Source: Promethearchaeum sp.
Lineage (GTDB): Archaea; Asgardarchaeota; Lokiarchaeia; Sigyniarchaeales; Promethearchaeaceae
Assembly: GCA_030611625.1 (NCBI GenBank)
Contig: JAUWPK010000043.1
Location: 1-13,281, forward strand
Length of the DNA: 13,281 bases
Direction of reading: 5' to 3'
Shown: piece by piece, positions 7,752 through 13,281 of the stretch
Layout of the letters: each line of letters starts with the position of its first letter
How positions within the stretch are numbered: position 1 is the first letter of the stretch
The notes under the pieces: model-generated
The model's database searches: none
The model's input: the letters and a program-made list of their open reading frames with translations, nothing else
Told to the model about the DNA's origin: nothing
Program-made: the position numbers and the translations under genes

Positions 7752-8027
7752 ATGATTTTATTGGAAATCTATATTTTATTTATTATAATGCCCGAAGGTG
7801 GATATCGACCTGGAGCATTTGAAGAAATGCTGATTTTTTCTGAAATTATATTATTAATAGGCGTTTTAATGATGATTTTGGATTATATTTTATCACGAAA
7901 AAGGCAAAAACAACAGCAACAAAGAACCACTTTTATGAAATCAATAAGTTCATTGAAACTTATAGAGTTATTAATTGCACTTTTTGGAGTATTTGGAATG
8001 TTCATTGCATTTTGTTATACATTATAA
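7752..8027 (+). CDS. Small membrane protein, unknown function
   Basis: A 91-residue protein with a short hydrophobic N-terminus (2-13), a clear TM helix (about 27-47), a basic and Gln-rich loop (RKRQKQQQQR, 49-58) and a second strong TM helix (about 70-90). The basic loop should face the cytoplasm, placing both main helices as a hairpin. It begins 16 bases after the soluble kinase on the same strand, so it may be co-transcribed and could tether or modulate that kinase (inference only). The start is uncertain: an internal ATG at 7788 (MPEGGYRPGAF) would remove the short first hydrophobic segment. I recognise no family. Confidence 0.5.
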   Translation: MILLEIYILFIIMPEGGYRPGAFEEMLIFSEIILLIGVLMMILDYILSRKRQKQQQQRTTFMKSISSLKLIELLIALFGVFGMFIAFCYTL

Positions 8028-8037
8028 TTATTTCGGA

Positions 8038-8050
8038 AAAAAAATAAAAA
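8038..8050 (+). promoter_or_regulatory. Possible TATA element of the AbrB-like ORF
   Basis: An A-rich run containing AAAATAAAAA is centred about 28 bases upstream of the ATG at 8073, the right distance for a leaderless archaeal transcript. In such AT-rich DNA this is weak evidence by itself. Confidence 0.25.
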
Positions 8051-8072
8051 TTCAGATTTTCTATATTTTAAT

Positions 8073-8219
8073 ATGATTAACATGGATGAAGTTATTGTTG
8101 GTAAGAAGGGAGAAATTTATCCAAAAAAAAAAATTCGTAATATTTCGGAAATTTTTCCAGGTGATCGAGTGTTAATCAGCGCTAGATCCTTTTTTAAATC
8201 CGGTTATTGCAGAATCTAA
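8073..8219 (+). CDS. Very short AbrB/SpoVT-type DNA-binding domain ORF
   Basis: A 48-residue ORF from ATG 8073 (second ATG at 8082). Residues 6-37 fit the swapped-hairpin AbrB pattern: VIVGKKGEIYPKKKIR, then FPGDRVLISA, equivalent to V..KGQI.IPKEIR..LGI.PGDKV. Such proteins are dimeric DNA-binding regulators or antitoxin-type partners. The family domain is about 45-50 residues, so this could be a complete minimal regulator. However, the tail after ISAR lacks the usual final G.L.I strand. The ORF contains an A11 run (8123-8133) and a T6 run (8190-8195). A one-base shift at the T run would continue to 8259 with another tail (PFLNPVIAES). It may therefore be intact, truncated, or frameshifted in the organism or the assembly. 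No toxin partner is visible next to it. It converges with the GH57 gene. Confidence 0.6.
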   Translation: MINMDEVIVGKKGEIYPKKKIRNISEIFPGDRVLISARSFFKSGYCRI

Positions 8220-8220
8220 C

Positions 8221-8277
8221 ATAAAAAATATAAAAACATATATAAAAATATTACTATAAAAAATATAAAAAATGATT
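8221..8277 (-). terminator. AT-rich terminator region with a 16-base direct repeat, downstream of the GH57 gene
   Basis: Read on the minus strand, the 57 bases after the GH57 stop contain several T5-T6 tracts. On the plus strand the unit ATAAAAAATATAAAAA occurs twice, at 8221-8236 and 8256-8271. This looks like a multi-tract archaeal terminator for the GH57 transcript. The repeat may be no more than low-complexity sequence. Confidence 0.4.
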
Positions 8278-10053
8278 TTATTCTTTCCAATTATCCGTAA
8301 CCCAGGCGGTTATATCAATTTCCTCAAAAAGTGAATCGTTACCTTCTAATAAGCCTAAAAATTCCCACTCTTTTTTATCAATCTCTGGCTTCTCGCCTGT
8401 TGCATACCTCTCAATCATATTCTCCAACCGTTTGCAATGAGTGTAATGCGCATCCAACCGCTGCTCTGCATAATCACGAGCACTCCATGTAGAAATAAGA
8501 AATTGCCAATCGCTTGACTGCAAAAGTAAATTCTCACGGCACAACTGCTTCAGCATACGTTGTAACCCTGGTTCTTCACGTTTATGATATTTTGTAACTA
8601 AATCTTCGACAAAATCTTCAACTTCGTAAATCTTCTCCCAAGTCCACATATTTTCTTTATTAAGCCAAATATAGTGGCTCGATCCCTCGCCCCAGCTACC
8701 CTCTGTTATGGAAACCTGTTTATCTGGTATACCATTTTTATCGAGATAGTCACGACAATGAGTCATTTCTACTTCCGGATCTGCGGCGAAAAATCTGATG
8801 ATTCGATTTATGAACCATACACCTTCGAACCACCAGTGTCCATAAAGCTCGGCGTCGTATGGCGCAATTAAGAAACCAGGTTTTCCCGAGTTATCCTTAT
8901 ATTCTTTTAACACGCCTTTAACAGCTTCTTTGAAATGACCCGCATTTTGATCGAGTAGATCGTTGATGTCAGGCATGTAATATTGCATTTTAGAGCCCAT
9001 ATCGGCTTTCGGTGAAGTAATTTTCCAATATCGTAATCCACTTCCACCACCCATCGAATCTTTATAATGTTTCTTGTGAAAATCTAAATATGCTCCACCA
9101 GTTGCAGGGTATCCATGTTCACCACTCCAAACTAAAAGACCTGTATTCTGATCGCGAGTAAATATTGAAACAGGATTTTTTGCATCATTGCTAGGTAATA
9201 TATATGATTCTAGTGGAGAACGGGGGAAATCACTATCAACATGTTTATATTCTTTAACCATTTGTTCATGCAAAGATTGTAGTAATGGAAATCGTGCTGC
9301 GTAGACACCTTGACTTGTTCCACCCATTAGAAGAGCTGTGTCAATAAAAAAATATTTTAAATTATTTTTAGATAAAATTTTTTCAATACCAGGTCTATAA
9401 TGTGCTTCATCATCACCAATCGGTTTTTTCCAATTATATCCTGGGCGATAAGCGCATTCTGCAAGCCAAGTACCTTGTGGATCCTGACCAAAGTGTTTTT
9501 TATAGTTGTTAACTGCTGTTTTAAATTGTCCATTGATCGAGGATTCCCGTGAGAGAAGTGGTGCGTATCCATGGGTGGCTGCACAGGTTGTAATGTCCAA
9601 ATATCCTGCTTTTAGGAGTTTGCGAAATTCACCCATTATATCTTGATTAATCTCTTCAAAATATTCTACCGTTCGAGAGTAAAATTCGTCCCAAAATTTT
9701 GCCATTCTGATGAAATTAGCTCGCTCAGTGTCGCCGAGATCTTTGCGGTTTTCAAATTCTTCTAAATCTGAAAGTGCACCTGTTGCTTTAGCGTTGCAAT
9801 AACCAATAAATCCTGATTTAAACACATCAGCGGCAAGCATTTCGCAAAGAACAGGCGTAATATCAATTGTAATTTTTGGAGTAAAACCTTCCTTGATGAG
9901 TTTATTCAATTCCATAAGTAAAGGGATATATGTCTCGGCAGCAGCTTCATGAACCCAATTCGTCCCGTGAGGCCATACACCATAATTCAAAACCCAAGGT
10001 AGATGTGCATGAAGAACCAAACTGAAGGATCCTATGATATTTTCATTTTCCAT
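8278..10053 (-). CDS. Glycoside hydrolase family 57 enzyme, probable 1,4-alpha-glucan branching enzyme
   Basis: A 591-residue cytosolic GH57 protein. The conserved regions are visible: HAHLPW (15-20), AATHGYAPLL (158-167), WLAECAYRPG (196-205) with predicted nucleophile E199, PYDAELYGHWWFEG (398-411) with predicted acid/base D400, and a late EGSWGEG (451-457). The VWSGEHGYP...YLDFHKK stretch (308-327) and the long C-terminal helical region (about 490-550, with LLQSSDWQFLISTW) are typical of the branching-enzyme branch rather than of amylases. It would move alpha-1,4 glucan segments to alpha-1,6 branch points in glycogen-like storage polymer (EC 2.4.1.18). GH57 also contains amylases and transferases, so the specificity is inferred. 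There is no signal peptide. Base composition is higher than in neighbouring genes: the rows starting 8641, 9241 and 9541 have 27, 19 and 33 G+C per 60. It is divergent from the mutase-like gene, with 82 bp between them. Confidence 0.88.
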   Translation of the reverse strand: MENENIIGSFSLVLHAHLPWVLNYGVWPHGTNWVHEAAAETYIPLLMELNKLIKEGFTPKITIDITPVLCEMLAADVFKSGFIGYCNAKATGALSDLEEFENRKDLGDTERANFIRMAKFWDEFYSRTVEYFEEINQDIMGEFRKLLKAGYLDITTCAATHGYAPLLSRESSINGQFKTAVNNYKKHFGQDPQGTWLAECAYRPGYNWKKPIGDDEAHYRPGIEKILSKNNLKYFFIDTALLMGGTSQGVYAARFPLLQSLHEQMVKEYKHVDSDFPRSPLESYILPSNDAKNPVSIFTRDQNTGLLVWSGEHGYPATGGAYLDFHKKHYKDSMGGGSGLRYWKITSPKADMGSKMQYYMPDINDLLDQNAGHFKEAVKGVLKEYKDNSGKPGFLIAPYDAELYGHWWFEGVWFINRIIRFFAADPEVEMTHCRDYLDKNGIPDKQVSITEGSWGEGSSHYIWLNKENMWTWEKIYEVEDFVEDLVTKYHKREEPGLQRMLKQLCRENLLLQSSDWQFLISTWSARDYAEQRLDAHYTHCKRLENMIERYATGEKPEIDKKEWEFLGLLEGNDSLFEEIDITAWVTDNWKE

Positions 10054-10109
10054 AGATTTGATATATGATTTTTAATGTTAAAAATTTTCCAAAAATATTC
10101 GAAATTGGA

Positions 10110-10118
10110 AATTTATTA
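10110..10118 (+). promoter_or_regulatory. TATA-like element upstream of the mutase-like gene
   Basis: AATTTATTA is centred about 22 bases before the TTG at 10136, compatible with a leaderless transcript. A second candidate, TTTAATTAATTTT at about 10177-10189, lies about 20-30 bases before the alternative ATG at 10208. The choice of start codon depends on which promoter is used. I see no convincing element for the divergent GH57 gene in this 82-base gap. Confidence 0.35.
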
Positions 10119-10135
10119 CCAAAAGCATTTAACCA

Positions 10136-11623
10136 TTGCTCAACCAAATAATACATACAGTTTTCAAGGAAAATGGTTTAATTAATTTTGGATTTAGGGA
10201 TTTAAATATGGGTGAGATAACCGATTTACAATCAATCATAATACGCGGAAGAATTGAAGCAATAGGTAATAAAATTATAACTCCCGAGCTGGCGGCTCAA
10301 ATTGGTGGAGCTGTTGGCACATATTTAGGTCCAAAGGGAATAATGGTTGTTGCTAGAGAATTTAACAATAACAATAGGATGTTAAAAAGAGCTTTTATAT
10401 CCGGGTTGATGAGCACTGGAGTGAACATTCTTAATTTACACTCTGCTCCAGTCCCGGTATTACAATTTTCAATTCGTAGGTTCGGTGCAGAATCGGGAGT
10501 TTATTTTGGAAACGGTTCGGCTACAGAGGGAATAATTCAAATAAGATTTTTTGATTCCAGTGGAATAGAATATGATAAAAGTAATTTGGAGTCTGTAAAC
10601 GAATATTTTAAGAATAATAAAATAATTAGAGCAAACCCTCTGAATGTTGGTGCAATTTCTGACATCCCTCATACTCTAGATATTTATAAAAAAGCAATCC
10701 CCCAATTTATTAATAGAAAATTATTAAAATCAAAAAATTTGGTAGTGGTAGTTGATTGTTCATACGGACCTTCGAGTATTGTTGTTCCATCCATTCTTAC
10801 CGAATTACAAAACGATTGCATCGCTATAAATGCATACGAAAACGATCAAAAAGCTAATGATATGTTTCCAAACCTTCGTTCAATAAAGGACGTTGTTAAT
10901 ATTGTGAAAGCCTCTAATTCCCATTTGGGAATAGTGCTTGATTCCGACGGTTCACGCGCGTTGTATATAGATGAAACGGGAACTATCCTAACTTTTGAAG
11001 AATTGATGATGTTCTTTTTAAAATACGATAAGGAATTATCCACAGTATCAAGTGGTTCAACGATTATAATTTCTAAATCATCATCGAAAGTGTTAGAACA
11101 GTTTGCTACAGATTTGAATGAGCTAAAAGTTTTAAAATCAAAAAATTTTCCTGGAGAAATTTCTCGGAGTTTGCGCGAAGAACGCGCAATATTAGGCGGT
11201 TCTGATACATACAAATTTTATTTTCCAAAATATGGACCATTTTCTGATGCTACCTTTACTACATTAAAAATTTTAGAAATTTTAGCGACTCAAGATTTAC
11301 CCTTATCAGTTTTAATTCGATCATTTCCAAGGTACCTTCACGCGTATAAAACTATCCCCATATCTGAAAAAAAAATATACTCTTTTGTTTCAAAATTAAA
11401 AAATTATATTAGAAAGAAGAAAGATAATGAATTGGATGAAAATATTGACTTTCAAGATCTTCTTATAGGAATAAAAATTATTGTAAAGGACATGGGGTGG
11501 GTTGTTATTTCACCTTCAGTTCATGTAAACACAATTGAGCTTACTGCAGAAGGGTTTGATTCCCAGAAATCTGAAGAATTAATATCGTTAGCTACTGAGT
11601 GTGTTGAAAAATCTCAAAAATGA
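10136..11623 (+). CDS. Degenerate phosphoglucomutase/phosphomannomutase-like protein (MPG1 C-domain-like)
   Basis: A 495-residue protein with the alpha-D-phosphohexomutase fold pattern (ITPELAAQIGGAVGTYLG at 48-65, LKRAFISGLMSTGVNIL at 83-99, PVPVLQFSIRRFGA at 105-118), but with every active-site loop altered. The catalytic-serine loop, normally TASHNP, is GNGSAT (125-130). The metal loop DGDADR is DSDGSR (269-274) and lacks the third Asp. The sugar loop GGE is GGS (354-356). The phosphate loop RPSGTEP is SPSVHVN (459-465). It is therefore unlikely to be an active mutase. A following EIRFFD-like strand (here QIRFFDSSG) and the eroded loops match the C-terminal domain of MPG1-type GDP-mannose pyrophosphorylases. 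The nucleotidyltransferase half lies 22 bases downstream, so this is probably its structural or regulatory partner. The start may be TTG 10136 or ATG 10208, which would remove 24 residues with no clear domain. Confidence 0.82.
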   Translation: MLNQIIHTVFKENGLINFGFRDLNMGEITDLQSIIIRGRIEAIGNKIITPELAAQIGGAVGTYLGPKGIMVVAREFNNNNRMLKRAFISGLMSTGVNILNLHSAPVPVLQFSIRRFGAESGVYFGNGSATEGIIQIRFFDSSGIEYDKSNLESVNEYFKNNKIIRANPLNVGAISDIPHTLDIYKKAIPQFINRKLLKSKNLVVVVDCSYGPSSIVVPSILTELQNDCIAINAYENDQKANDMFPNLRSIKDVVNIVKASNSHLGIVLDSDGSRALYIDETGTILTFEELMMFFLKYDKELSTVSSGSTIIISKSSSKVLEQFATDLNELKVLKSKNFPGEISRSLREERAILGGSDTYKFYFPKYGPFSDATFTTLKILEILATQDLPLSVLIRSFPRYLHAYKTIPISEKKIYSFVSKLKNYIRKKKDNELDENIDFQDLLIGIKIIVKDMGWVVISPSVHVNTIELTAEGFDSQKSEELISLATECVEKSQK

Positions 11624-11633
11624 AATATCATAT

Positions 11634-11637
11634 GGAG
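11634..11637 (+). promoter_or_regulatory. Ribosome binding site deciding the nucleotidyltransferase start
   Basis: GGAG lies eight bases before the ATG at 11646. It supports that start over an in-frame GTG at 11601, which would add 15 residues and overlap the preceding gene. It fits an internal gene of an operon, which unlike the leaderless first genes needs a Shine-Dalgarno site. Confidence 0.55.
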
Positions 11638-11645
11638 ATGGAAAA

Positions 11646-12797
11646 ATGGTGGAAAAATGGTCTGCAGTAATACTCGCTGGTGGGATTGGCTCCCGATTAA
11701 ACCCACTTACTGCAAAAATCTGTAAACCAATGGTTCCTTTATGCAATAGGCCCATGGTAGATTATGCTATTGACCATTTAAGATATGCAGGCATCAAAAA
11801 AATAATAATCGTTGTAAAGCATCTCGGAAATGAACTGCGTGAGCAAATTAATTCAACTTGGACTGAAGAAATCTGTGAAAAATTGGGAATAGAGATATTA
11901 ATTCCTAAAGTGAACTCAATGGGCACCGCAGATGCCGTTAGAAAGGTAGCAGATAAAATTACATCAGAAAATTTCGTTGTTTCTATGGCTGACATAGTTA
12001 CAAATCTTCCAATGACAAAATTCATGGATTATCATCAAAAAAATAAAAAAGCCCAAGCTACCGTTAGCATGAAAAGAATCGAAGAAATGGCCACGAAATA
12101 CGGGAACACTCTCCTCGATAACGATGGGAAAATTATCCGCTTTTTAGAAAAACCTTCAAGTCAAGAAATTTATTTATCTGCATTAACAACAAGAACTGTT
12201 GAAATTCTTCCTATTATCAATACAGGAATCTATTGTTTTAATCGCGATATTTTAGATTTGATTAAAGAGACAGATTTCATGGATTTTGGAAAGGAAATAT
12301 TTCCATATTTGCTTGAACACCAGTACAAGCTTTATGGATTTGTTGATGATTATTATTGGCTAGATGTTGGTAATCCAACTACCTATTTATGGAGTAATTG
12401 GGATATCCTCAGATTATATGGATGGCCTATAACTCCACCAGGTGAACATGAAGAAAAATTCAGATGGTTCATTGAAAAACCTCCATCTCATCTACAATAC
12501 GGCGAGAATATTTGCGTCGGAAAGAATAACACATTTGGCAATAATAATTACATTAAAAGCTTAACTTCAATTGGTTCAAATTGCACTTTTGGTGATAATG
12601 TAAGTATAGACAAAACCGTAATATGGAATAAAGTTCAGCTAGGAAACAATGTAAAGATTGAACAAAGCGTAATTGCAAATGATTGTGTCATTGGTGATGA
12701 TTGCGAGATAAAAAGTTGTATAGTTGGGCCTAACTCTACAATTCATCCAAAAAACTCTTTAAATGCTAAAACTCTCAATGCTGATTCGATTTTTTAA
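11646..12797 (+). CDS. Sugar-1-phosphate nucleotidyltransferase with left-handed beta-helix tail, probable mannose-1-phosphate guanylyltransferase
   Basis: A 383-residue enzyme expected to make an NDP-sugar (probably GDP-mannose, EC 2.7.7.13) from NTP and sugar 1-phosphate. The Rossmann-like domain has the signature LAGGIGSRL (10-18), PLT (20-22), KPMVP with K27, GTADAV (93-98), metal-binding D116 in SMAD, EKP (168-170), NTGIY (192-196) and YYWLDVGNP (237-244). Residues 285-366 are imperfect hexapeptide repeats (IGSNCTFGDNVSI and similar) forming a left-handed beta-helix, as in MPG1, GlgC and GlmU-type enzymes. The usual Gly before the metal-binding Asp is Ala. The GGAG-backed ATG was chosen over the upstream GTG. 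It is separated by 22 bases from the degenerate mutase gene and surely shares its transcript. Products would feed protein N-glycans, lipids or other polysaccharide. Glucose-1-phosphate specificity cannot be excluded. Confidence 0.88.
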   Translation: MVEKWSAVILAGGIGSRLNPLTAKICKPMVPLCNRPMVDYAIDHLRYAGIKKIIIVVKHLGNELREQINSTWTEEICEKLGIEILIPKVNSMGTADAVRKVADKITSENFVVSMADIVTNLPMTKFMDYHQKNKKAQATVSMKRIEEMATKYGNTLLDNDGKIIRFLEKPSSQEIYLSALTTRTVEILPIINTGIYCFNRDILDLIKETDFMDFGKEIFPYLLEHQYKLYGFVDDYYWLDVGNPTTYLWSNWDILRLYGWPITPPGEHEEKFRWFIEKPPSHLQYGENICVGKNNTFGNNNYIKSLTSIGSNCTFGDNVSIDKTVIWNKVQLGNNVKIEQSVIANDCVIGDDCEIKSCIVGPNSTIHPKNSLNAKTLNADSIF

Positions 12798-12809
12798 AAG
12801 ATTTCAGAA

Positions 12810-12833
12810 TTTTGTCGTTTTTCTTTCAAATTT
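12810..12833 (+). terminator. T-rich terminator after the nucleotidyltransferase
   Basis: Within 40 bases of the stop codon the non-template strand has T4, T5 and T3 runs (TTTTGTCGTTTTTCTTTC). This is a likely archaeal terminator for the two-gene unit. No stem is visible. Confidence 0.35.
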
Positions 12834-12860
12834 CATCAATACAAATATAAGTTGTTAAAA

Positions 12861-12894
12861 GCTATTTAAACCATCAATACATAGTAAATATAGC
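12861..12894. repeat. Imperfect inverted repeat upstream of the small GTPase
   Basis: GCTATTTA (12861-12868) faces TAAATATAGC (12885-12894), with a two-base bulge and a 16-base spacer. It lies just upstream of the proposed GTPase promoter, a position where an activator or repressor could bind. The match is short and AT-rich, so it may be chance. Confidence 0.25.
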
Positions 12895-12905
12895 AAGTTA
12901 TTACA

Positions 12906-12920
12906 CGAAAAAAATAAAAC
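12906..12920 (+). promoter_or_regulatory. BRE/TATA-like promoter of the small GTPase
   Basis: CGAAA followed by AAAATAAA resembles an archaeal BRE plus TATA pair. The predicted transcription start, about 25 bases later near 12940-12945, would leave a leader of about 20 bases before the ATG at 12964. Confidence 0.4.
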
Positions 12921-12963
12921 AATACAGTAATTCAAAGTAGTATAATAAGAGTAGAGTGGCCTA

Positions 12964-13281
12964 ATGTCTGGTGTACGTGAATATATCTTCAAAATTGTGA
13001 TTCTGGGGGATGGAAAAGTTGGAAAGACTTCTATGGTTCTTAGATATACAGAACATAAGTTCAACGAGAATTACATAATGAGTATTGGTGCAAATTTTGC
13101 CATAAAGATGGTTCACGTTAAAGATAACATAATTATTCGACTCCAACTTTGGGATCTTGCAGGGCAACAGCATTTTCAATTCGTAAGACCGAGTTTTTAT
13201 CGTGGGGCTTTTGCCAGTATATTCGTTTTTGATCTTACTCGAAGAGATTCCTATAATAGTATTCTGAAGTGGAGAGAAGAG
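12964..13281 (+). CDS. Rab/Ras-like small GTPase (3' partial)
   Basis: The first 106 codons of a Ras-superfamily GTPase. The frame stays open to the last base of the window. Visible motifs: P-loop GDGKVGKTS (15-23) with K21 and T22; a switch I/effector region with SIGANF (40-45), where Rab proteins normally have TIG.DF; switch II WDLAGQQ (63-69), keeping the D and G of DxxG and the catalytic Gln (Q68), but with Gln in place of the usual following Glu; then FVFDLTRRDSYNSILKW, as in Rabs. The G4 (NKxD) and G5 motifs and any C-terminal lipidation site lie beyond the window. Such GTPases act as GTP-controlled switches. Asgard archaea carry many of them, and they are the best taxonomic clue here. 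The ATG start is directly before the domain and behind a BRE/TATA-like element. Confidence 0.93.
   Translation, partial: MSGVREYIFKIVILGDGKVGKTSMVLRYTEHKFNENYIMSIGANFAIKMVHVKDNIIIRLQLWDLAGQQHFQFVRPSFYRGAFASIFVFDLTRRDSYNSILKWREE

Noticed and set aside
8185..8259. Shifted-frame tail as the true end of the AbrB-like protein
   Set aside because: The alternative tail does not match the family's final strand any better than the annotated one, so a frameshift is noted as a possibility but not called.
8221..8271. 16-base direct repeat as a CRISPR or iteron element
   Set aside because: Only two copies, made of A and T alone, in a terminator-like region; low complexity explains it.
9357..9584. Minus-strand open frame inside the GH57 gene in another frame
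   Set aside because: The GH57 frame carries the catalytic WLAEC motif in this stretch; the other frame shows no domain.
10846..11214. Minus-strand open frame of 122 codons
   Set aside because: Lies inside the mutase-like gene, which has clear family motifs in its own frame; low-complexity composition.
11601..11645. GTG start adding 15 residues to the nucleotidyltransferase
   Set aside because: It would overlap the preceding gene by 23 bases, has no ribosome site, and the extra residues precede the usual N-terminus; the ATG at 11646 has GGAG at the right distance.
12855..13179. Two overlapping minus-strand open frames near the right edge
   Set aside because: They cover the promoter and the 5' part of the small GTPase, whose motifs are unambiguous on the plus strand.

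Overview
The window looks like a piece of an Asgard archaeal chromosome, probably Lokiarchaeia-like. The strongest evidence is at the right edge: an in-frame Rab/Ras-type small GTPase (12964 to the window end) with a P-loop, a WDLAGQQ switch II and an archaeal-style AT-rich promoter. The DNA is AT-rich, several genes appear to start at TTG, and TATA-like elements sit about 20-35 bases upstream of start codons, as expected for archaeal leaderless or short-leader transcripts. At the left edge is a protein whose domain order recalls eukaryotic vesicle-coat appendage domains. The assignment is inference, because no rRNA or other marker gene is present.

Layout, left to right. (1) 2-1549: a 5'-truncated multidomain protein with a coiled coil, a winged-helix-like segment, a beta-sandwich, an alpha/beta domain and a C-terminal zinc ribbon. 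(2) 1796-3763: a membrane-anchored hybrid histidine kinase (7TM-HisKA-HATPase-REC), very AT-rich. (3) 3808-4500 (minus) and 4565-5074 (plus): a seven-TM DUF6064-like membrane protein, divergent from an HxlR-like winged-helix regulator across a 64-bp intergenic region with one central AT element. (4) 5300-7735: a soluble hybrid kinase (PAS-GAF-PAS-HisKA-HATPase-REC), followed 16 bases later by a small membrane protein (7752-8027) and a very short AbrB-like ORF (8073-8219). (5) 8278-10053 (minus): a GH57 enzyme, probably a glycogen-type branching enzyme, with clearly higher GC than the kinases. (6) 10136-11623 and 11646-12797: a two-gene unit of a catalytically degenerate phosphohexomutase-like protein and a sugar-1-phosphate nucleotidyltransferase with a left-handed beta-helix tail. 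(7) 12964-13281: the start of the small GTPase.

The genes suggest two functional groups. The middle of the window is sensory: two hybrid kinases of the same GGIAHDFNN type, both ending in a receiver with no output domain, next to two small transcription-factor-like genes. The right part is carbohydrate metabolism. The mutase-like protein and the nucleotidyltransferase together rebuild, as two polypeptides in reversed gene order, the domain set found in single-chain MPG1-type mannose-1-phosphate guanylyltransferases. The most interesting observations are this split MPG1-like pair with every active-site loop of the mutase half eroded, the coat-appendage-like protein at the left edge, the divergent DUF6064/HxlR pair, and the mini AbrB ORF containing A11 and T6 tracts.

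No tRNA, rRNA, CRISPR array, insertion sequence, integrase or attachment site was recognised. No intergenic stretch exceeds 300 bases without a proposed feature.
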